DNA from: Monoraphidium neglectum
Taxonomy: Eukaryota > Chlorophyta > Chlorophyceae > Sphaeropleales > Selenastraceae
NCBI RefSeq assembly: GCF_000611645.1
Contig: NW_014012232.1
Coordinates: forward strand, 1-13,867
Length of the DNA stretch: 13,867 bases
Reading direction: 5' to 3'
Position 1 is the first letter of the stretch. The number at the start of each line of letters is the position of its first letter. Below the pieces are notes generated by a model. The model was given only the letters and a program-made list of their open reading frames with translations. It was not told where the DNA came from and ran no database searches. Positions 8,204 to 13,867 of this stretch are shown here, in pieces. The position numbers and the translations under genes are program-made.

Positions 8204-10573
8204 ATGGCCGCCCCGGCAGAGGACGCCGCCGCCGATGCGGTCGACCAGCTCAGCCTGGAGTACAACCCGAGCAACCGTCTGGGATTTTACCAGAAGCGTA
8301 TAGCCCTTTTTGAGCAGTTTTATGAGCGGGAGCAGCAGCGGGTGGAGGAGGCGCGCAAGGCCGCGGTCCCGATCAAGGTAGTGCTGCCTGACGGGGCCAT
8401 CAAGGAGGCGATCAAGGGGGCAACCACCCCTTTGGATGTTGCCAATGAGATCTCCAAGAGCCTGGGCAAGAAGGTGCTCGTCGCTACGGTGGACGGCGAG
8501 GTCTGGGATGCGTTCAGGCCGCTGGAGGCCGATTGTGCCCTGCAGCTGCTGACCTGGGATGAACCAGATGGCAAGGAGGTGAGCCTCGATGCTCTCAAGG
8601 CGCTGCGGCACAGGAGCCGCCAGTGGCGCAAGGCATTTGTGTGAGAGCGCGCAAACGCGCTGCAGTGCTGCGGCCGACTGCTGCACCTGCATGCACGACA
8701 TGAAGCCCGGAGTCATGGGGATGAAGTCATGTCGTAAGCAGCACCTGCGCAGCGTTGAGTCTCCTGCGCCTCCATTGTAGCTGCGCTCAAAGGGCATCCC
8801 GGGGTGCTTTCCGCCCTCGCCCCATGCCGATGTCAGACCTTCTGGCACAGCAGCGCGCACGTGCTGGGCGAGGCGCTGGAGATGGAGTTTGGCGTGGACC
8901 TGACGATTGGCCCTGCGCTTGAGGAGGGCTTCTACTATGACTGCTACATGGGAGACAAGGTGCGCGGCCTGCAGCTGCGCCTCGGCCCACGCCATGCAAG
9001 ACGTATCTTATGCATCCGGTTTGCACGCACCCAGCAAACTAATGCGGCTTTTCAGACAAACAAGGGGCTGCCAGCAGACCTGCGGTAGTTGGACGCTGCT
9101 GCGGATGCCCGTGGCTGTGGGGGCCACGAATGCGAGCCGCCAGTGGAGCTTGCAGCAGCGGCCCCGACGCCCGCGGCGCAGGGCACGGCCGCCCCGGCGT
9201 CGAGCCGCGCCCCGCCGCCTGCTGGCCCCCCCTCAGACGCTGGCCGAGGCGGAGCGGCCTTCGATTGAGAAGCGCATGGAGGCGGCGGTCAAGGAGGGGC
9301 AGCGGTTCCAGCGCGTGGTGGTGTCGCGGGCCGAGGCGCTCAGCATGTTCACCGAGAACAAGTTCAAGGTGCGGGCGCCTTTGGGGGGGGGTGCGCGAAG
9401 AACAAGAAGGGCTTGGGCAAGCAGGGCTTGCTGCTATGACGGGGCTCTGGTACGCAGCAGACCCGGGAGGACAGCAGCCCCGGGGGACATTTTTAAACCA
9501 AACCAGGCGGATGGGTCTCTGATTGACGCGGGGAAGCCCTGGGCAGGCATACAGGTGTTGGATCGCTTCATGGCAGCGGGAGCACTTGCGGGGGCAGTCA
9601 CGTGGGTGTGGTTGAGTCTTCAGTTGAGCGGGCCCATGGGCGGTCCAGGTGATTGGGATGCGGCGGCAGATTGTGCTCTGGCAGCGGCAGCCCAGCTGCC
9701 ACATGGACGCACACGTCGAAACGGCCTTCACGGCAGCGATACACCCATGGCGCCATTCTCACACTTCCTCTCGCCCCTTCACGGTCCACCTCAATCCCAG
9801 CTTCAGTTTCTGCACCCGCCTATCCCACTCCACCCCCACCTCCCATCCCGCACGCCTTCTTACCTTGCAGTGCGAGATCATCCAGGGCCTGCCCGAGGAC
9901 GCGACCATCTCCCTCTACCGCTGCGGCCCAATGGTGGACCTTTGCCACGGCCCCCACCTGCCGAACACAAACCTCATCAAGGCGCGCGCAGGCCAGGGGA
10001 TGCGGGAGAGGACTCATGCACACGCTCGAGGTCTTCAGGGGCTGCTTGGCAGGGCATTTGATCGGCATGGCGTTGCAGTAACGCGGCCCACTGATTGCAG
10101 GGCGCGGCTTGTTCGAGCCCCGCTGTGAGCATCTGCTGGGTAGTGGCCTCACTGCTTGACGAGGCGGCAGTGTCACTCCCAGCGATGGCAAGATGGCTGG
10201 GGCTGCGGCTCTGGCCGCTGACTCACGTTTTTGCGTGCAATTTGCTGGCATGTACACTTTACTCCAGGCCGTGGCCGTGACCAACGCTAGCCGGGCGTTC
10301 TGGCGGGCGGACGTCAACAAGGAGCCGCTGCAGGTGGGCGGCGGCACCTGCGCGGCAGCTTCCATGCCACACCGTTTCATCGAGGGGTTGATGGTCGTGA
10401 CTGCGGCCCTGCCCTGCTGCGGCACCGAGCGCCTCGGGTTGTACGATTTTCAACCAGCCATCTCTCAGCCCCCTCCTCCGCCTCTCAACTCTGCCATGGC
10501 TCCAGCGTGTGTATGCCATCACGTTCCCGGACAAGGCCCTCCTGAAGGACTACCAGCACCGTAAGCGGTCGTG

Positions 10574-10605
<32 letters not shown>

Positions 10606-10848
10606 GTTGCAGGTGGTGGTGGTCGTGGTGGCTGTGGTTGTGGTGGGGCCGGTGGTGCGGCTGTTCTGGGGCAGGCTTTTTGGGGGCAGGGGGGTAGGTG
10701 TCGCTGCCACCTGGATTCCCAGGTTTTGAGGCAGGGCACACGCCTGGCATGCTGCGCCGGCAGCGGAGTGAACCGCGCGGCACCCCCTTGCTTTCCCCCT
10801 ACTTTCCAAGCCGTGCCACCCTGTAAGCCATATCTCAGGCATCTCCCA

Positions 10849-10888
<40 letters not shown>

Positions 10889-12295
10889 GCACACACAGGC
10901 ATGGAGGAGGCGAAGAAGCGCGACCACAGGAATGTCGGCGTGCAGCAGGTATGGACATGATCCAAAAACATGTCAAGATCCCTTGTTCTGCCCTCAGCCG
11001 TGCGCTGGCAGCCTGGCGTTGGGCTGCAAAGCGCGCGAGCCGCCCCACCACGCTTGAGACAGTGCCTTCGCTTCAGGGCTCGCACCCACCACTCGGATCT
11101 GACAACCCGCCATATCTGCTCCCACCCGCCCCTCCCTCGATTGACCCCCCCAGGAGCTGTTCTTCTTCCACCAGCTGTCCCCAGGCAGCGCGTTCTTCCA
11201 GCCGTGCGGCGCGCGCGTGTACAACGCACTGGTGGCCATGATTCGCGAGAAGTACTGGGAGTACGAGTACGAGGAGGTGGGTTGGGTTGTCGGTGACGAG
11301 TAGAGTCTGCAGCGTGCTCATTCTTTGGCTGCGGCATGTCACGGCGCGCGGGTGTTGATGACGCTGATGTTGTTGTAGCAGGGGGTTTTCCGCAGGGCCA
11401 GACGGCCAGTCGTCACCCCCTGTGCGCCTTGACGGGCGCTCTCGTGGCGGTTTTCGGCCTTGCCAAGCCAGCAGCCCAAAGCGCGTTATTTCACCGCGTG
11501 TGCACCCCGCGCTCATCGCCGCCCTGCACTCCTTAAACTCCTGATTTCAAGCAACATCCCTGGTTCGACACACCTCCCCTCCTCGCCTCTGCCGCGGCAC
11601 GCCCAGGTGGTGACCCCCAACGTGTTCAACTTTGACCTGTGGCACACCAGCGGCCACGCGGACCACTACCGCGAGAACATGTTCTCGTTCGACGTGGAGA
11701 AGGCGGAGTTCGGCCTCAAGCCCATGAACTGCCCGGGGCACTGTGTCATGTTCGCCAACAGGGCGCGAAGCTACAGGTCAGTTATTCGAGGGGGGGGGGG
11801 GCGGCGGCTGCGGCGTGTCTATGCTTTGCCTGCGGGCGTGTGCACGCATGTGTCTGACACACTGGCAGCACAAGCGGCGCTTGCACTTCGCAATGGCCGC
11901 GTGCACTTTGGTGGCGGTCATGGCTCACGCAGTCCATCACCATGCTCACGGCGCCCCCTGCCCTGACGCGGCCCCGCTCGCCCCAGGGAGCTGCCCCTGC
12001 GCTACGCGGAGTGGGGGGTGCTGCACCGCAACGAGTACAGCGGGGCGCTCAGCGGACTCACGCGCGTGCGGCGGTTCGTGCAGGACGACGCACACATCTT
12101 CTGCCGACCGGACCAGGTGCGGCGCGGCGGCGAGCGCGCGCGGGCGTGGCCCCACGCATGCTCCTGCCGCGCCTGGGACTGCGCAGCCAGTATTGCTGTC
12201 GGTGCTCTGCGTGTCGGAACAAGACACTTTGCATGAGGTCAGACTCCTACGTAGACACATCCACCCCTTGGATTGCACGCGCGTGCGCGCCCGCG

Positions 12296-12368
<73 letters not shown>

Positions 12369-13867
12369 TCACACTTGCATAGACACTCGAACACACACAT
12401 AAGCACTCACATAAACACTGACACACATGCATTTTTGGTTTTGGGTTTTGGTCCACTTCCTCAACCCCCCCCCCCCCAGGTGATGGCTGAGGTGCAGTCG
12501 TTTTTGAAGATGCTGGGTGAGGTCTACGGCACCTTTGGCCTCGACTACAGCATGGCCCTCTCCACCAGGTGGGGGCCGCCCCCTCTCTGGGGTGGAGGCG
12601 GAGCAGGGGCTGAGTGCTGGGGCCAGTCCGCACGCCTGCATTTGCTGCTTGGCCCACAGGGTGGCTGAGCTGCAGCTGAGCCGCCGGGCGTAACGGGCAT
12701 GGGGATGCCCACGGGCAGTCCGCGCTTTCGCTGAAAATGGCCCCAGAATGATAACAGCACTGCGCACATCATGCCTCATCCTGTGCGCCAATACCATTGT
12801 CACTTTCGGCCGATCCTCGTCACCGTTAGGCCCGAGGGCTATCTGGGCGAGCTGGCGACGTGGGACAAGGCAGAGGCGGCGCTGACCGAGGCGCTCAACA
12901 GCACGGGGCTGCAGTGGACCATCAACGAGGCCGACGGCGCGTTCTACGGCCCCAAGATCGACATCACCGGTGAGGGCCGTCGTGTCTCTTTCTCTGTTTG
13001 TGGTCTCACACGCGCGCATGTGTGTGTGTGTGTGTTCTTCAGGCGGCAGGACGGGTGGTGTGTGTGTGTGTGGGTGTGTGTGTGTGCTTGTGTGAGGCGA
13101 GTGTGGCATGGATGATGGGTGTGGGCGAGGCTTCAGGCAGGAGAAGAAGGAGAGCCTGTGAGTGGGCGGCGTTGAGAGGAATGGCATGCGGCAGTGACGC
13201 CACTCCCTACGCCGCGCGCCTGCCTCCTCTTCCACCCACCTGTGACGCCCTTGGCGCCCCGGCCCCTCGCCTGCCGCGGACGCCGCGCAGTATACGACGC
13301 CCTGCGGCGCAAGTTCCAGTGCGCGACCGTGCAGCTGGACTTCCAGATGCCCATCAGGTGGGGGGGGGCGGGAGGGGGTGGAAGACGTTGACACCAGCAG
13401 CATCAACAATTCAGTAAGTCTGGATTTTTTGTTGGAGGTTTGGGGCGGGGAGGGCGCTCGACCCCGGAGGACGTGAGCGGTTGCAGCAGGGGGCGTCAGC
13501 TACCGAGTGGCCCCGCGTCGGGGGCCACTGCGACGGCGTCTCTCCCGCTTTAGTCTTGTCTTCGCCGGCGCACTGCCTGCCGACCCGCTGCCCTGTGCCG
13601 CCATCCAATTTTTTGCGACCCAACCAGCAACACAAGCCTCCTTTGCGGTGGCCTGTCACTCTCTGCATACACACACATCAACACACTCACACCGCACACG
13701 CGTGCGCGCCCACACACACACGCTCTTCCTCCATTTTCACGCGCACACCAATACTCACACGAACGAACGTGCCAACACACACCTTCGCACACCCACACCT
13801 AGCCGCTCTCACACACTCCTACACACACCACACAAACACACACCCTCTCGCACCCCCCCCCCCCAGG
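8204..13867 (+). CDS. TARS: Threonyl-tRNA synthetase, eukaryotic type, 5' portion (544 codons; 3' end outside window)
   Basis: Charges tRNA-Thr with threonine and edits Ser-tRNA-Thr. Exons: 8204-8578, 8837-8959, 9237-9368, 9871-9981, 10268-10333, 10506-10560, 10899-10948, 11154-11276, 11607-11776, 11987-12116, 12480-12568, 12830-12969, 13291-13357 and one base at 13867, which completes Arg544 (AG|G). Twelve introns are GT-AG; intron 4 (9982-10267) appears to be GC-AG. Domains: N-terminal helix 20-52, TGS at about 57-117, editing domain from 126 with HSSAH (129-133) and LCHGPH (234-239), then the class II core with motif 1 ending in EEVVTPNVF, Zn ligand C387 in MNCPGHC, motif 2 HRNE (415-418) and Zn ligand H438 in [18 protein letters not shown] and QLDFQMPIR follow. 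Motif 3, the third Zn ligand and the anticodon-binding domain must lie beyond the window. The start at 8204 (ATGGCC) is the first ATG in frame. Residue choice matches cytosolic eukaryotic ThrRS more than bacterial or plastid forms. Confidence 0.95.
10575..10604 (+). repeat. (TGC)10 trinucleotide repeat in ThrRS intron 6
   Basis: Ten perfect TGC units begin 15 nt after the donor at 10561 and are followed by a GGT/GTG-rich stretch to about 10650. The run is intronic, since the frame needs the CGC codon split across 10560/10899. It would be a polymorphic microsatellite. Confidence 0.9.
10849..10888 (+). repeat. Compound (TC)9(AC)11 microsatellite at the 3' end of ThrRS intron 6
   Basis: (TC)9 at 10849-10866 passes directly into (AC)11 at 10867-10888, ending 10 nt before the acceptor AG. 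The TC part may serve as the polypyrimidine tract, so length changes here could alter splicing. Confidence 0.9.
12275..12366 (+). repeat. (CG)n-(AC)31 alternating tract in ThrRS intron 10
   Basis: An alternating purine-pyrimidine block of CG and GT steps (12275-12290), then CGCGCG at 12292-12304, runs into 31 perfect AC units at 12305-12366. The intron (12117-12479) ends with 12 C residues at 12466-12477 before its AG. Such tracts are classic Z-DNA-forming sequences and unstable microsatellites. Confidence 0.92.
13007..13095 (+). repeat. TG-rich microsatellite region in ThrRS intron 12
   Basis: An alternating block CACACGCGCG...TGTGTG at 13007-13035 is followed by interrupted (TG)n runs at 13056-13095, all in intron 12970-13290. 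On the sense strand it is TG, the reverse complement of the AC repeat in intron 10. Confidence 0.85.
13358..13866 (+). other. ThrRS intron 13, last complete intron in the window
   Basis: 509-nt GT-AG intron. It opens with a G-rich run (nine G at 13360-13368 and further G-tracts to about 13381) and ends in a CA-rich stretch (13663-13852) followed by 12 C residues and AG (13853-13866). There is no ORF of note in it on either strand; the open minus-strand frames are shadows of the CA repeats. Confidence 0.8.

Noticed and set aside
10095..10130. B-box-like GTTCGAGCCCC suggesting a tRNA in ThrRS intron 4
   Set aside because: The T-arm does not form a proper 5-bp stem and no matching A box, anticodon arm or acceptor stem is visible.
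10519..11337. 272-codon minus-strand open frame with runs of Ser and other repeats
   Set aside because: Made of the (TGC)10 and AC/TC repeats and of antisense ThrRS exons 6-8; no domain.
11946..12368. Minus-strand open frame beginning with a long Cys-Val repeat
   Set aside because: The repeat is just the (AC)31 microsatellite read in antisense; it lies over ThrRS intron 10 and exon 10.
12369..13409. 346-codon minus-strand open frame opposite ThrRS exons 11-13
   Set aside because: Antisense shadow caused by GC-rich exons and TG/CA repeats; the plus strand carries conserved ThrRS exons with correct splice sites and phases.

Overview
The window looks like nuclear DNA from a green alga (Chlorophyta, perhaps trebouxiophyte or chlorophycean). 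The support is intron-dense protein genes with short exons and GC-rich third codon positions, GT-AG introns of about 140-510 nt, TGTAA-type polyadenylation signals at plausible places, many (AC)n/(TG)n microsatellites, and best family matches to eukaryotic proteins. I see no bacterial operon structure, phage, CRISPR array, transposon, rRNA or tRNA. The species cannot be told from the sequence alone.

Layout. (1) 1-457: upstream region of the first gene. (2) 458-2636, plus strand: an eight-exon methionine-R-sulfoxide reductase B (MSRB, 173 aa) with a probable organelle transit peptide. (3) 2637-3762: tail-to-tail 3' region; the TGTAA signals of the two convergent genes lie about 46 bp apart. 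(4) 5926-3763, minus strand: a six-exon gene (344 aa in my model) that resembles the DUF1769 family, with two GC-AG introns. (5) 5927-6754: upstream region of that gene; only a weak small ORF is visible. (6) 7833-7246, minus strand, with 3' UTR to about 6755: a two-exon, 123-aa membrane protein whose core resembles the small activating subunit of serine palmitoyltransferase. (7) 7834-8203: a 370-bp divergent intergenic region, probably a shared promoter. (8) 8204 to the window end, plus strand: the first 544 codons of a eukaryotic-type threonyl-tRNA synthetase in 14 exons. It is cut by the window edge exactly one base after a 3' splice site, so class II motif 3 and the anticodon-binding domain lie outside.

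The four genes serve unrelated housekeeping roles: repair of oxidised protein methionine, an unknown function, the first step of sphingolipid synthesis, and tRNA charging. There is no sign that they form a cluster. The most notable points are the small SPT-like subunit, three GC-AG introns among 26, a stop-free GC-AG intron whose length is a multiple of three, an AUG-less in-frame extension upstream of the synthetase, and introns whose G-runs at the 5' end and C-runs at the 3' end could pair. I did not find a convincing new multi-gene system; this is largely an ordinary algal gene neighbourhood. All splice models were built by eye from frame, splice consensus and protein-family conservation.
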